A stretch of DNA of 64,000 nucleotides from Roseibacterium elongatum DSM 19469 (GTDB lineage: Bacteria; Pseudomonadota; Alphaproteobacteria; Rhodobacterales; Rhodobacteraceae). Shown here piece by piece: positions 25,386 to 35,594 of this stretch. The stretch covers positions 568,001-632,000 of the forward strand of contig NZ_CP004372.1 of assembly GCF_000590925.1 (NCBI RefSeq), read 5' to 3'. The position numbers were made by a program, and so were the translations under genes. The notes beneath the pieces are model-generated. The model saw only the letters and a program-made list of their open reading frames with translations. It did no database searches and was not told the DNA's origin. How positions within the stretch are numbered: position 1 is the first letter of the stretch; every line of letters begins with the position of its first letter.

Positions 25386-26287
25386 GGGCCGGGCTCCTGT
25401 ATCGCGGCATGGTATCGTGTCAGCCCGACCTGGGTCAGCAATCCTGCCTCCAGACACAAGGGCGACACCCCCTGCCCCCGCAAAGCGCTGGCATAAAGCG
25501 CAACCAGGTCCTGAGCACCCGCGATGGCGACGGCCTGGCCCAACCAGTAGGGCCGCGTCGCCGCCAGTTCGGCCCCGATCAGCAGGCCGGCCAGCCGCCC
25601 ACGCGCCGCCTCGGGCGAAAGGCCGTGGAGCAGATGGGCGGCGCGCAGCGAAAACAATCGCTGCGCCAAGCGTTCGGGCCGCGACAGGGTCTCGGTCACG
25701 GCTTCGCCGTAGGCCGCCATGTCCATCCGGGGTGCGGCCACCGCGTCCCGCAAACTGTCACCCAGGGACAGGTCTTGAAACAACTCGCCGGTTAGGGATG
25801 TCTGAAAGCTGACGACCTCTTCGGCCGAGACATGAACCCAGCAGGTCCGCAGACCGAGCAAGCACATAACCCCGTCGAAGGACGGGTTGGCGGCCAGAAA
25901 CCCAGCGATGCGCGTCTCGTCGCCCGTCATCAGGTCGGCGGGTTCGGCCTGGCTCAGTCCGGGGATGCGCCATAGACGCAGACGCGGGTCGGAACAGGCC
26001 GTTGCCACGGGCAACAGGTCCAGCGGCTTTGCCGGCACCGCGACGACGGGCAGCGCCGGCCACGCGCCATCCGCGCTGCCCAACCCCGCGCCGATCACCG
26101 GGATCTGTGCCTGACCCAACCACGGGTCCAGCAAGGCGATCAGCGCCTCTTCAACCCCGCTATCCCCGGTCAAGGCGGTATCGGCCTGCGCCCGAACGGT
26201 CCCCTCGCCCGCCATGGCCCAGGCACACAGGCGCCTGTCGCGGTACGCGACGGCGATCCAATCGGCATAGGTGCTTTCGGCGCTCAT
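25382..26287 (-). CDS. dgoK: 2-dehydro-3-deoxygalactonokinase family protein with degenerate ATP-site motifs
   Basis: About 301 residues from ATG 26287 (MSAESTYADWIAVAYR; an ATG at 26338 is also in frame). Overall sequence (PGLSQAEPADLM, FVSFQTSLTGELF-like region, IGAELA…YWLGQAVAIAG) is DgoK. Family members start with WIAVDWGTSxLRAW; here it is WIAVAYRDRRLCAW, losing the Asp and Gly-Thr of the first phosphate motif. The usual PGTHSKWV is LGLRTCWV, and MRGEE is MTGDE. No indel explains it. It may be an inactive kinase, with DgoA supplied by another enzyme. Coupled to dgoA. Confidence 0.7.
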   Translation of the reverse strand: MSAESTYADWIAVAYRDRRLCAWAMAGEGTVRAQADTALTGDSGVEEALIALLDPWLGQAQIPVIGAGLGSADGAWPALPVVAVPAKPLDLLPVATACSDPRLRLWRIPGLSQAEPADLMTGDETRIAGFLAANPSFDGVMCLLGLRTCWVHVSAEEVVSFQTSLTGELFQDLSLGDSLRDAVAAPRMDMAAYGEAVTETLSRPERLAQRLFSLRAAHLLHGLSPEAARGRLAGLLIGAELAATRPYWLGQAVAIAGAQDLVALYASALRGQGVSPLCLEAGLLTQVGLTRYHAAIQEPGP

Positions 26288-26362
26288 CCTGGCTGCATCC
26301 CCGTCGCGGCGCGGTTCGGTCCCCCTCATGGCTGGCATGGCTGGGTGCCGCTGGCAACCGGG

Positions 26363-26752
26363 CTATGCATCCGCGGCCAGGTCGCGCAGGATCGGGCAGT
26401 CGGGCCGCTGGTCACCGGCGCAGCGCTCCACAAGCTCGGCGAGTGTGCTGCGCATCTCGGCCAGTTCCGCCATCTTGGCGTCGATTTCATCCAGATGCTT
26501 GCGCGCAACCGCCTTGACATCGGCACTGGCGCGGCTGCGATCCTGCCACAACCCCAGCAGGACGCGGCAATCCTCGATGGAAAAGCCAAGGCCACGCGCA
26601 CGGCCCAGAAACGCCAGCTTGTGCAGATGCGCCTCGCTGAACCGCCGGTAGCCGTTGCATGCCCGATCCGGCGTGATCAGGCCGATATCCTCGTAGTAGC
26701 GGATCGTCTTGGCCGGAAGGCCAGTCCGCTGCGCAACTTGACCGATATTCAT
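26363..26752 (-). CDS. cueR: MerR-family Cu(I)-responsive regulator
   Basis: 129 residues: N-terminal MerR HTH (MNIGQVAQRTGLPAKTIRYY, GYRRFSEAHL), a dimerisation helix, and the C-terminal metal loop ERCAGDQRPDCPIL, Cys-x7-Cys as in CueR/HmrR. It senses Cu(I) and activates the copper exporter from a promoter with a long spacer, found upstream of copA (29,227-29,250). Its start overlaps the copA stop by four bases, so it is co-transcribed with its own target. Confidence 0.9.
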   Translation of the reverse strand: MNIGQVAQRTGLPAKTIRYYEDIGLITPDRACNGYRRFSEAHLHKLAFLGRARGLGFSIEDCRVLLGLWQDRSRASADVKAVARKHLDEIDAKMAELAEMRSTLAELVERCAGDQRPDCPILRDLAADA

Positions 26753-29181
26753 GGGCGCACCTCCATGCGGCGCAGACGCACGGCATTGCCGACGACCAGA
26801 ACGGAACTGGCCGCCATAGCCCCCGCCGCCAGCATCGGGTTCAGGAAGGGGCCGCCGAACAGGGCCAGCACCCCGGCCGCAACGGGGATCAGGGCCACAT
26901 TGTACCCGAAAGCCCAGAAAAGGTTCTGGGCGATATTGCGCATTGTGCGCCGGCTGACCTCGAACGCGGCCACGACGCCACTCGGTGCGCCCGAGGCCAG
27001 GACGACCTGGGCCGCTTCCATCGCGATATCGGTACCCGTTCCCAGCGCGATGCCCACGTCGGCGGCGGCGAGGACAGGCGCATCATTGATGCCATCGCCC
27101 ACGAAGGCGACCTTTAGGCCCCTGGCGCGCCAGTGCTCGAGCGCGGCGCGCTTGTCGGCAGGTGTGCATTCGGCGCGGTAGGTCGTCACGCCGAGGCGCT
27201 CGGCGACGGCCGCGACCGGGCCCGTGCCATCGCCCGACAGGACCGCCACCTCCACGCCGCGCGCCATCAGGTTGGCAACGGCTGTTTCGGCGTCAGGCTT
27301 GAGCGGGTCGCTCAGCGCCAGACACCCAAGGTACAGAGCCCCCCGCGCAAGGTGAACCTGGGTCGCACCGGGCGCGACATCATCGGGAACCGCGACACCC
27401 TGCGAGGACAGGAAGGCGCGCGAACCAAGGCGCAGCGTTTCACCGTCCAGCGTGGCGATGACGCCCGCACCGGGGTGGCTTTCGAACCCCTCCACATCCG
27501 GAGCGTGCAAGCCGCGCGATCCGGCCTCGGCCACGATCGCGCGGGCCAGCGGATGCTCCGAGCCGCGTTCCAGCGCGGCGGCCAGACGCAGCAGGTCCTC
27601 GGCCGAGATATCACGGCTCGGGTGGATCCCCGTGACCGCCGGTTTGCCCTCGGTCAGGGTGCCGGTTTTGTCGAATGCCACCAGATCAACACGGCTCAAA
27701 CCCTGCAGGGCGTCGCCGCGCCGAAACAGCACCCCCAGTTCCGCCGCGCGGCCTGTGCCGACCAGAACCGAAACCGGCGTGGCCAGACCCATGGCGCAGG
27801 GGCAGGCGATGATGAGGACCGATACCGCAACCACCACGGCCTGCGCGACATCTCCGGCTAGCACGGACCATGCCAGCGCCGCCACGCTGGCGATGACCAG
27901 AACGATGGGCACGAACACACCCGTGACGCGGTTGATCAGCGACTGAATGGGCAGGCGCGTGGCCTGCGCGTCCTCGACCATGGCGACGATCCGCGCCAGA
28001 ACGGTGTCGCCGCCCACGGCGGTGGCCCGATACGCCAGCAGGCCATTTCCATTGATGGTGCCCGCGGTGACGGGGTCGCCCTGCCCCTTGGCGACGGGCA
28101 GCGGTTCGCCGGTCAGCATCGCCTCGTCCACATGCGATGCGCCGGACAGGACCACCCCGTCCACGGCCACCCGCGCGCCGGGCCGCAGGCGCAGAACGTC
28201 GCCCGGTTGGACATGCTCCATCGGCACCTCGACCTCGGTGCCATCGGGCGAGACCCTGAGCGCGGTATCTGGCGTCAGCGCCATCAACCCCTCGATGGCC
28301 GCGCCCGCAGCGCCACGCGCCCGAGCCTCCAGCCAACGCCCCAGCAGGATCAGGGTGACGATGACGGCCGCCGCCTCGAAATAGACGTGGCGCCCGGTTT
28401 CGGGAACAAGGCCGGGCGCAAAGGTGACCAGGCTGGACCAAGCCCAGGCCGTGCCGGCCCCCAGCACCACAAGGCTGTTCATCTCGGGGGCGCCCCGCAA
28501 AAGGGCCGGCACACCGCGTTGGAAAAAGACGTGCCCGGGCCCGATCAGCACCGCCGTGGTCAGCAGGAATTGCACCACCCGCAAGGGCGTCATGCCAAGC
28601 GTGTCCATCTGCCAGCGATGAAAGGCTGGAATGATGTGGCCGCCCATCTCGGAAATGAACACCGGCAGCGTAAGGGCCAGCGCCACAAGAAACGCACGGT
28701 TATAGGGGCGTGCGTCATCCCCGCCCTGCGGCGTGGGCGCCGTGACGCTGTCCAACGGGGTAAGCGGATAGCCCGCCGCCTGCATCCGTGCGCGTAGCTG
28801 CGCGATATCCAGATCGTCACTGCCCGTCACCTCGGCCCGCCGGGAGGCGAGGTTGACCTGCGCCGTCTCGACCCCCGGCACCGCGGACAGGGCAGTCTCG
28901 GCACGGGAAACACAACTGCCGCAGCTCAGGTTGTCGACGGCAAATCGCAGAACGCGCGGCGCATCGAGCGGGGTCACCGGGTAGCCGGCCCGCGCCATCG
29001 CGACGCGGACCGCGTCGGCATCGAACCCGCGCCCTCGGGTCACCTCGGCCCGTTTCGTCACCAGATTGACCTGCGCGGCGGCCACGCCCGGTATCGCGGA
29101 CAAGGCCGCCTCGGCGCGCGAGACGCAGCCACCGCAGTGGAGATTGTCGACAGAATAGCGCATCGGGGATGAAGCCGACAT
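26749..29181 (-). CDS. copA: Copper-exporting P1B-type ATPase
   Basis: About 810 residues from ATG 29181. Two N-terminal heavy-metal domains carry HCGGC (Cys16/19) and SCGSC (Cys87/90). Eight membrane helices follow, with the CPC metal channel motif (IIACPCAMGLATP), phosphorylation site DKTGTLTEG, HP and GDGINDAP. It pumps Cu(I) from cytoplasm to periplasm for detoxification; the metal class is set by CPC plus the CueR partner. A longer frame begins 25 codons upstream but overlaps the CueR promoter. Confidence 0.92.
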   Translation of the reverse strand: MSASSPMRYSVDNLHCGGCVSRAEAALSAIPGVAAAQVNLVTKRAEVTRGRGFDADAVRVAMARAGYPVTPLDAPRVLRFAVDNLSCGSCVSRAETALSAVPGVETAQVNLASRRAEVTGSDDLDIAQLRARMQAAGYPLTPLDSVTAPTPQGGDDARPYNRAFLVALALTLPVFISEMGGHIIPAFHRWQMDTLGMTPLRVVQFLLTTAVLIGPGHVFFQRGVPALLRGAPEMNSLVVLGAGTAWAWSSLVTFAPGLVPETGRHVYFEAAAVIVTLILLGRWLEARARGAAGAAIEGLMALTPDTALRVSPDGTEVEVPMEHVQPGDVLRLRPGARVAVDGVVLSGASHVDEAMLTGEPLPVAKGQGDPVTAGTINGNGLLAYRATAVGGDTVLARIVAMVEDAQATRLPIQSLINRVTGVFVPIVLVIASVAALAWSVLAGDVAQAVVVAVSVLIIACPCAMGLATPVSVLVGTGRAAELGVLFRRGDALQGLSRVDLVAFDKTGTLTEGKPAVTGIHPSRDISAEDLLRLAAALERGSEHPLARAIVAEAGSRGLHAPDVEGFESHPGAGVIATLDGETLRLGSRAFLSSQGVAVPDDVAPGATQVHLARGALYLGCLALSDPLKPDAETAVANLMARGVEVAVLSGDGTGPVAAVAERLGVTTYRAECTPADKRAALEHWRARGLKVAFVGDGINDAPVLAAADVGIALGTGTDIAMEAAQVVLASGAPSGVVAAFEVSRRTMRNIAQNLFWAFGYNVALIPVAAGVLALFGGPFLNPMLAAGAMAASSVLVVGNAVRLRRMEVRP

Positions 29182-29226
29182 TCGGGACCGTTCCTTGACC
29201 AGGGGTGTTACAAGACTCGCACATAA

Positions 29227-29250
29227 GGCTTCCAGTGATGGGAAGGTCAA
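29227..29250 (-). promoter_or_regulatory. CueR-type promoter of copA-cueR
   Basis: On the minus strand TTGACCTTCCCATCACTGGA continues to AGCC, giving a -35 TTGACC, a dyad CTTCC…GGAAG and a -10 TATGTG after a 19-base spacer. The overlong spacer with ACCTTCC/GGAAGG half-sites is the mark of MerR/CueR-activated promoters. Confidence 0.8.
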
Positions 29251-29335
29251 GGGCACCCCACCGCCCCGTACGGATCCGACCCACTGGCCAGCCCGGCGCG
29301 GATATGAAATAGCAGGCGGCGGGGTCCGTTGTCAC

Positions 29336-30184
29336 ATGGGGGAACAGGTGGGCGGCACGATCGAAGACTACTTCACCCGTTCACAGGAAAACCCTGCGCG
29401 GCGGGAAAAGATTCAGGCGCGCCCCCTGCCGACCAGGAAACTGGTGATCTATTTCACACCCAGGTCCGGCAGTTCCTGGCTGACCGACCTGATCGGGCAG
29501 AGCCGACATCTGGGCGCGGGCAACGAGGTGTTCAACCCGAATTTCACCCCGCAGATCGCAAACGGAATCCAGGCGCTGGGGCGCGACGATTACATCCTTC
29601 AGGTACAGAAATGGTTCTGTAGCCCCAACGGCGTTTTCAGTTTCGAGGTCACGGCCCACCAACTGGGCCGGCTTTTCCCCGATCCCACCCCGTTCATGGA
29701 CACGTTCAACGATGCAAGTTGCGTTCCCCTGTGGCTGATCCGGCGTGATATCGTCGCCCAAGGCGTCTCGCTGGCCAAGATGGTGCGGACGAAGATCGCC
29801 CACTCACCGGAAACCGACGGGCAGGACGACCGGAAACTGGATTCCGGGTTCGATTACGACGCCGATGAGATCAAGCGCTGGATCACCCATATTCTGAATG
29901 CCGAACGCCGCAACGAGGCGCTGTTTCAAGACTACGGCATCGCGCCGTTCCGCCTGTGTTACGAAGACATGATGCATGCCGGGCCCGAGGCTGTGCGGCG
30001 CCGGCTGGCCGAGCTGGCCCAGTTGCGCGACCCCGGCTGGCCCGAGCTGACGCTCAGGCACGAAAAACTCGGAACCTCGCAGAACCGTGCCTATGCCGAC
30101 CGTTTCCGCAAGGATCGCGCCGACCTCGTGGCCAAGATCGAGGCGGAACGCGCGCCGATGCTGGCGCGCCTGCAGGCGATCTGA
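29336..30184 (+). CDS. Stf0-type sulfotransferase family protein
   Basis: 282 residues from ATG 29336. The N-terminal strand-loop LVIYFTPRSGSSWLTDLI is the PAPS 5'-phosphate-binding loop of Stf0 sulfotransferases; RRDIVAQGVSLAKM is the 3'-phosphate region. It would transfer sulfate from PAPS to a glycan or glycolipid. Its neighbour is a glycosyltransferase, and a dTDP-rhamnose cluster follows 3 kb on, so a cell-surface polysaccharide substrate is likely (inference). Convergent with the glycosyltransferase. Confidence 0.8.
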   Translation: MGEQVGGTIEDYFTRSQENPARREKIQARPLPTRKLVIYFTPRSGSSWLTDLIGQSRHLGAGNEVFNPNFTPQIANGIQALGRDDYILQVQKWFCSPNGVFSFEVTAHQLGRLFPDPTPFMDTFNDASCVPLWLIRRDIVAQGVSLAKMVRTKIAHSPETDGQDDRKLDSGFDYDADEIKRWITHILNAERRNEALFQDYGIAPFRLCYEDMMHAGPEAVRRRLAELAQLRDPGWPELTLRHEKLGTSQNRAYADRFRKDRADLVAKIEAERAPMLARLQAI

Positions 30185-30203
30185 CGCGGCGTTCCGCGGT
30201 CCC

Positions 30204-32742
30204 TCAGCCCGCGTCTGCGCGGTCGTGATGGGCAATCGCCTGCAAGACCGCGGCAACCAGGTCTCCATCGGGATCAAAGGGGATCGGGTGGCCATTCGGG
30301 GCCGCGCGCAACGCCTCACCCTGCGCACCGATGTCGAAGCCGAAAACGGGAAGACCCGTCGCGATGACTTCGTGCGTGGCAAAGGAAAAGGTCTCGGGCC
30401 AGACCGACGGAACCAGCCATCGGCCGACATGGTAGCGTTCGGCCAAGGCGGCGATCTCGTCGATCTGGTAGCTGCCGTGCAAGGTGACCGAAGGCGGCAG
30501 GGAAAAGGCCGGGTCGATATTGCCGATCAGCACGACCTTGTGGCCGGTGGCCTCGCGCAGCAGATGTTGACCGATCTCGCAAATCAGATCTGCGCCCTTG
30601 GCGCGATTGAGGTTGCCCAGAACACCAATGACCGTGCTGTGCGCCTGCGACGTATCCACCTGCAGAACGCTGGCGCTGATCTTGTGAGGACGGCAGTGAA
30701 CCCGCTCGGACAGCCAATCGGGAAACCCGGCTTGCATCAGATCGGCACTGCTTTGCGAAAACACGGTGATCTCGTGGCATTTTTCGAGGAACCCGGCCCA
30801 ACGGCGCCGCCATTGGCCTAGGGTCACGACCTGCCCATCTGCGGCCCGAACGCAATGCGCAGGGTCCTGCGACGTCCCCGCCACCGCGCCGCGATAGCGC
30901 CCGTCCGATCCCAGCAGATTGTAGGACGGCGACAGCATGAAAAAGTCATGGACCCGCGCGGCGAACCTGTCGCGGCCATCACCGCGCCCCAAAGACAGCA
31001 GGATGTCCGGCAGTGCGGCCGGGTCGGGATGGCCGACGCCGCACGAATAGATGATATCAAGCGCCGGCACGGTCGCGAGCATGGCCTGAACCGAGGACAG
31101 ATCATTGGTTGTCGCGGCGATCACCCCATCGCTTGTGTGCAGCTCGAATTGAAACCGGGCGGCCCCGCCGACCCGCAACACCATGGCCGATTGCCCAAGG
31201 CGGGTGCGCTGCGCGATCTCTTCCTGCAGGGCATGTTCAGCCCCCCCGCCAAGCGAATGCGCGAGATAAAGGGGCACCGGACCGTCCGCGGTGAACCCGG
31301 CAAGCGCGACGGCCAGCACCAGGCGCGGCGTCCGCAAAGGATCGCGGGCGATATAGGTCTGCACCTCGAGGTCATAGGCCGGAAAGCGGCGCGCAATCAT
31401 GGCGTTGGCCCGCAGCACAAGGTCCTGCTTCGCCTTTGGTCCGAAACTCTGGCCGCCTCGGTGCTCGACGAAAAGCGTGGGCAAACCGACGTGGCGCCCC
31501 CCCACGTTTGCGAATCCGTTGGCACCAGTCGACCTCTTCGCCGTACCCGCGCCCAAAGGCCGTGTCGAAGCGCGGCACCCGCGCGAACCAATGCGAGGAC
31601 AAGGCCATGCAGAAGCCTACCCCGGTCGGGGCCGAGGGCAGACGCGGCGGCGTAGGTATCGAGGCCGCGACCGCATCCAGTTGATCCACCAGACCCTCGG
31701 GAATGTGTCGCGCCTGAACGATCAGCGGGATCGAAAAGATCTCGGCATCGTTGGACATGGGCGTCACCGAGGCGATGCGGTCGTCTTGATAAAACGGCGC
31801 AACCAGCCGCGACGCCCAGTTCGGCGGAACCATCGCATCCGAATTGAGCAGGATCAGATGCCCCGGCAAATGCTCGGCCTCGGCGAAGGCATGGTTGACC
31901 GCGCCCACGAACCCCAGATTGCTGTCCAACTCGATCAGACGGGCCCGCGCCCCGGCCCGTGTATCCGCCCAGGTGCGCAGGAAGGGTCGGACACGTTCGT
32001 CTGTTGAGGCATCGTCGACAAGGATGATCCGCCAGTCCAGATCGGTGTTCTTCGCGACCCGGTTCAACGCCTCGGTGACCATGTCATAAGCGTCATGCAC
32101 CGGCATGATGATCGTCACGGGCGTATCCGCCGGAACGGACGTGACAGCGACGCCAGGTGCGGACCCTTCCCGCCCCGGCCGCCTGCTGCTGCTTGTGCGG
32201 AAATACCTGTCGTCGAGGGGCAGACCGGGGTGCAGATCCTCCAACCCGAGGGCCCGTTTCACCGCGCTGCGGCTGGCTTCGTCACGTCGGATGATCCATC
32301 GCATCCCGGCTGGCAGGGCCTTGAGCAGATCGCGCAGAAAGGCCCGCTTGATCCGGCGCTCGGCTGCGGGTGTGGGCGGCTCGGACGGATGACGAACCGG
32401 CAGGCGCAGCGTGTCCCCCGCGGCAGTCGTCACTTCCATCTGCAGGGGACGCGCAGTCTCGGGGATCTCGACCTCGAAGCCGCAATTCAGCGGCAGCCCC
32501 AGCTTGCGGGCGACATCGGCGCGTGGGATTGCCGGGGTGATGGCCACGCGACCCTCGGGCCAGACGACATGCACCTGCGGGGCCGCCATCCACCCGATCA
32601 GGCGCACGCATCCGCGTTCCCGCGTAACCCGCTCGACATGACCCAGGCGCCGACGCCCGTCACGCGGCAAGGAAAAGCCGCACAGCCGGTCGGCGTGCCG
32701 CCACACGTACCGAAGATAGACCGCTCGGAACCGATAGAGCAC
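30204..32742 (-). pseudogene. Bi-domain glycosyltransferase (GT2 + GT4), frameshifted in a G7 tract
   Basis: Two minus-strand frames make one protein of about 845 residues. The N-terminal frame (from GTG 32742) has a 190-residue leader and a GT2 domain (TIIMPVHDAYDMVTEALNRV, LVDDASTD, NSDAMVPP, GYGEEVDWCQRIRKRGG). At 31,497-31,503 the sense strand has seven G, and dropping one joins RHVGLPTLFVEHRGGQSFG in the next frame. The rest is a GT4-like domain with LGNLNRAKGADL, SVWPETFSFATHEVIATGLP. It probably adds sugars to a surface polysaccharide. Sequencing error in the homopolymer is most likely; slippage-based phase variation is an alternative. Confidence 0.78.
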
Positions 32743-33008
32743 GAGGTCGCCCTTACACGTTCGTGGAGGATGTCATGAAACCAACCAGCCCGTTCCGCCG
32801 CTTATCGCCAAAGGTCTTAGCAACCTGTTCGGGCAGCGACCATAGACGAGTTGCCCCATGCGCAAAGGGATATGACTCAATTCTCGTCGGGGCCGGTCCG
32901 ACATGCCGGGGTCGCAGCAAATCTTTTACAAGAAAACCTGGCAAGTCGCCCATAGGGTGTGATCACAGTCAGCGCGACAAAAGGTGACGCGCCGTGGCCT
33001 CGACTCGA

Positions 33009-33870
33009 TCAAACCCGCGGCGCCTGAACCTCCGACAGGATCTCGCGCAGGCCGATACGCCAGTCCGGGCGGGGAATGCCGAAAACGGCCTCGGTCGTGC
33101 TGCAATCCATCCGCGAATTCGCCGGGCGGGCGGCGGGCGTCGGGTAGGCGGAACTCGGGATATCCTCGACCCGGCAGGCCAGCCCGGCCCGTGCAAAAAT
33201 CTCGCGCGCGAAATCGGCCCAGCTGACATCCGGCGCGCCCGAGAAATGGTAGGTGCCGGATTTTTCCGGGTGGCGCTGCACCTGCGCCACGATGCGCAGG
33301 CAGGCGTCTGCAATCGCCCGCGCTTGGGTCGGTCCCCCGACCTGATCGGCCACGATGCTCAGCCGGCCGCGATCGGCCCCAAGGCGCAGCATCGTCTTCA
33401 CGAAATTCTGCCCATGCGCAGAGACCACCCAGGAGGTGCGCAAGATCACTGCAACCCCGCCGGCGGCGCGAACGCCCTCTTCGCCCAGCAGTTTCGAGCG
33501 GCCATAGGCCCCCAGCGGCGCGACCGGGTCGGTCGGCTGCCACGGCCGCTCGCCGTGACCGGCGAAGACGTAGTCGGTCGACAGATGAACGAAAGGGATG
33601 CCCAACTCGGCACAGGCGCGCGCCATCGCACCGGGCGCAGCCCCGTTGATCGTGTTGGCCAGGTCCTGCTCTTGCTCGGCGCGGTCGACGGCGGTGTAGG
33701 CGGCGGCGTTGATGACGGCAGACGGAGCATGGGCATGGATCGCGGCGGCACAGGCGGCGGGGTTGCACAGATCGGCCATGTCGCGGCCCAGGGCCAGGAC
33801 ATCGGCCTGGCGCTGCAGTTCCGTCGCCACTTCGCCCCGTCCGGCCAAAGATCATCACCGGCCCGCTCAT
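33009..33870 (-). pseudogene. rfbD: dTDP-4-dehydrorhamnose reductase, frameshifted at its start
   Basis: The body (about 275 residues) has the RmlD features: HLSTDYVFAG with the active-site Tyr, PLGAYGRSKLLGE (YxxxK), SWV and PTQARAIADA. Its N-terminal Rossmann loop is broken: ATG 33870 gives [12 protein letters not shown], then one extra base in the GGGG run (33,836-33,839) shifts the frame before EVATELQRQ. Restoring it gives a normal 287-residue reductase that makes dTDP-L-rhamnose. Start overlaps the rfbB stop (ATGA). The 266 bases downstream to the glycosyltransferase show no gene. Confidence 0.85.
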
Positions 33871-34907
33871 GCCCGCGCGCCCAGTCTTTGTCCGACGCCA
33901 TGTCTGCTTTGCAGCTTTTCCCACCAGGCGCGGTTTTCAAGATACCAATCCACGGTTCTCTCAAGCCCCTCTTCCACGGTGACCGTGGGGGACCAGCCCA
34001 GTTCCTCGGACATGCGGGTGGCGTCGATGGCATAGCGCAGGTCGTGGCCGGGGCGATCCGCGACAAAGGTGATCAGCCGCGCATGCGGGGCGCCCTCGGG
34101 GCGGCGTTCGTCCAGCAGGGCGCAGATCGTGCGCACCAGGTCGATATTGCGCCGCTCGTTGTTGCCGCCGATATTGTAGCTGCGCCCGACCTGCCCCTTT
34201 TGCAGCGCCAGCAGCAGCGCCTCGGCGTGATCCTCGACATATAGCCAGTCGCGCACGTTCTCACCCCGCCCGTAAACCGGGATGGGCTTGCCCGCCAGCG
34301 CGCTCAGGATCACCACCGGGATCAACTTCTCGGGAAAATGGTAGGGGCCGTAATTGTTCGAGCAATTGGTCACGATCACCGGCAGGCCATAGGTCTCGAA
34401 CCAGGCGCGCACGAGGTGGTCCGAGGCCGCCTTGGACGCAGAATACGGGCTGTTGGGGGCATAGGGCGTGTCCTCGGTGAACAGCCCCTCGGCCGCCAGC
34501 GTGCCATAGACCTCGTCGGTCGAGATATGGTGAAAACGGAAATCCGCGGGCTTTCCGGCCCGTGACCAGTAGGCGCGCGCGGCCTCGAGCAAGGTATAGG
34601 TGCCGGTGATGTTCGTCTCGATGAAATCGCCCGGCCCGTCGATCGAGCGGTCCACATGGCTTTCGGCAGCCAGGTGCATGATGGCGTCGGGCCGGTGATC
34701 GGCCAGGACGCGGTCCATTGCGGCACGGTCGCGGATATCGGCCTGCACGAAGAAATAGCCGGGGTGATCGGCCACCGAGGCCACATTGTCGAGGCAGGCG
34801 GCATAGGTCAGCGCATCGACATTGACCACCTCGTGGCCGCGCGCGATGGCCAGCCGCACCACGGCCGAGCCGATGAACCCGGCCCCACCGGTCACGAGCA
34901 GTTTCAT
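33867..34907 (-). CDS. rfbB: dTDP-glucose 4,6-dehydratase
   Basis: 346 residues; classic Rml[16 protein letters not shown] loop at 7-18, [36 protein letters not shown] (Tyr-x3-Lys) and [18 protein letters not shown]. It converts dTDP-glucose to dTDP-4-keto-6-deoxyglucose, the second step of rhamnose precursor synthesis. It lies between rfbC and rfbD with four-base overlaps. The thymidylyltransferase gene rfbA is not in this cluster. Confidence 0.95.
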   Translation of the reverse strand: MKLLVTGGAGFIGSAVVRLAIARGHEVVNVDALTYAACLDNVASVADHPGYFFVQADIRDRAAMDRVLADHRPDAIMHLAAESHVDRSIDGPGDFIETNITGTYTLLEAARAYWSRAGKPADFRFHHISTDEVYGTLAAEGLFTEDTPYAPNSPYSASKAASDHLVRAWFETYGLPVIVTNCSNNYGPYHFPEKLIPVVILSALAGKPIPVYGRGENVRDWLYVEDHAEALLLALQKGQVGRSYNIGGNNERRNIDLVRTICALLDERRPEGAPHARLITFVADRPGHDLRYAIDATRMSEELGWSPTVTVEEGLERTVDWYLENRAWWEKLQSRHGVGQRLGARA

Positions 34908-35476
34908 CGCGGCGCATCCTCGTAGGTGAACGGGCTGTCGAACCGGGCAAAGGCCCCTGCCGCGGCGTCCTTGTCCGACAGGATCGGCGCAACTTGTCCC
35001 AACTGCCAATCGATGCCCAGATCGGGATCGTCGAAGCGCAACGCGCCTTCGGTCTCGGGCGCGTAGTAATCCGAGCACTTGTAGATGATCTCGGTCTCGG
35101 GGGTCCGGGTCACGAAACCATGGGCAAATCCCGCCGGGATCATCAGTTGCTTGCCGTTCTCGAAGCTCAATTCGACGCCGACCCACTGGCCATAGGTGGG
35201 CGAGCCCTTGCGGATATCCACCGCCACGTCGAACAGCACGCCGCGCCCACAGCGCACCAGCTTGGCCTGCGCATGGGGCGGTGCCTGGAAATGCAGCCCG
35301 CGCACCGTGCCGACCTCGGCCGAGAGCGAGTGGTTGTCCTGCACGAAATCGGTCGTGATCCCGTGGTCGGCCAGACGGGCACGGTTGTAGGTCTCCGAGA
35401 AAAAGCCGCGAGAATCGCCAAATCGCGCCGGTGTCAGAACCACAAGACCGGGCAAGCCCGTCTCCTCAACTCGCAT
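34904..35476 (-). CDS. rfbC: dTDP-4-dehydrorhamnose 3,5-epimerase
   Basis: 190 residues, cupin fold with the RmlC signature: [20 protein letters not shown]…[12 protein letters not shown] (catalytic His), [27 protein letters not shown] and the Tyr-rich substrate loop [14 protein letters not shown]. Third enzyme of dTDP-rhamnose synthesis and first gene of the leftward rfbCBD unit; overlaps rfbB by four bases. Confidence 0.95.
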   Translation of the reverse strand: MRVEETGLPGLVVLTPARFGDSRGFFSETYNRARLADHGITTDFVQDNHSLSAEVGTVRGLHFQAPPHAQAKLVRCGRGVLFDVAVDIRKGSPTYGQWVGVELSFENGKQLMIPAGFAHGFVTRTPETEIIYKCSDYYAPETEGALRFDDPDLGIDWQLGQVAPILSDKDAAAGAFARFDSPFTYEDAPR

Positions 35477-35594
35477 TCCGCAACTCCATCCAATCCCTGC
35501 GCGACCTCGGGCGGGGGCGCTGACAGGACCATGCCAGTTTCACGCAAAAGCGGCAATCCGACGGGCGGGCCGTTTCAGGGCGCAACAAACGGTT

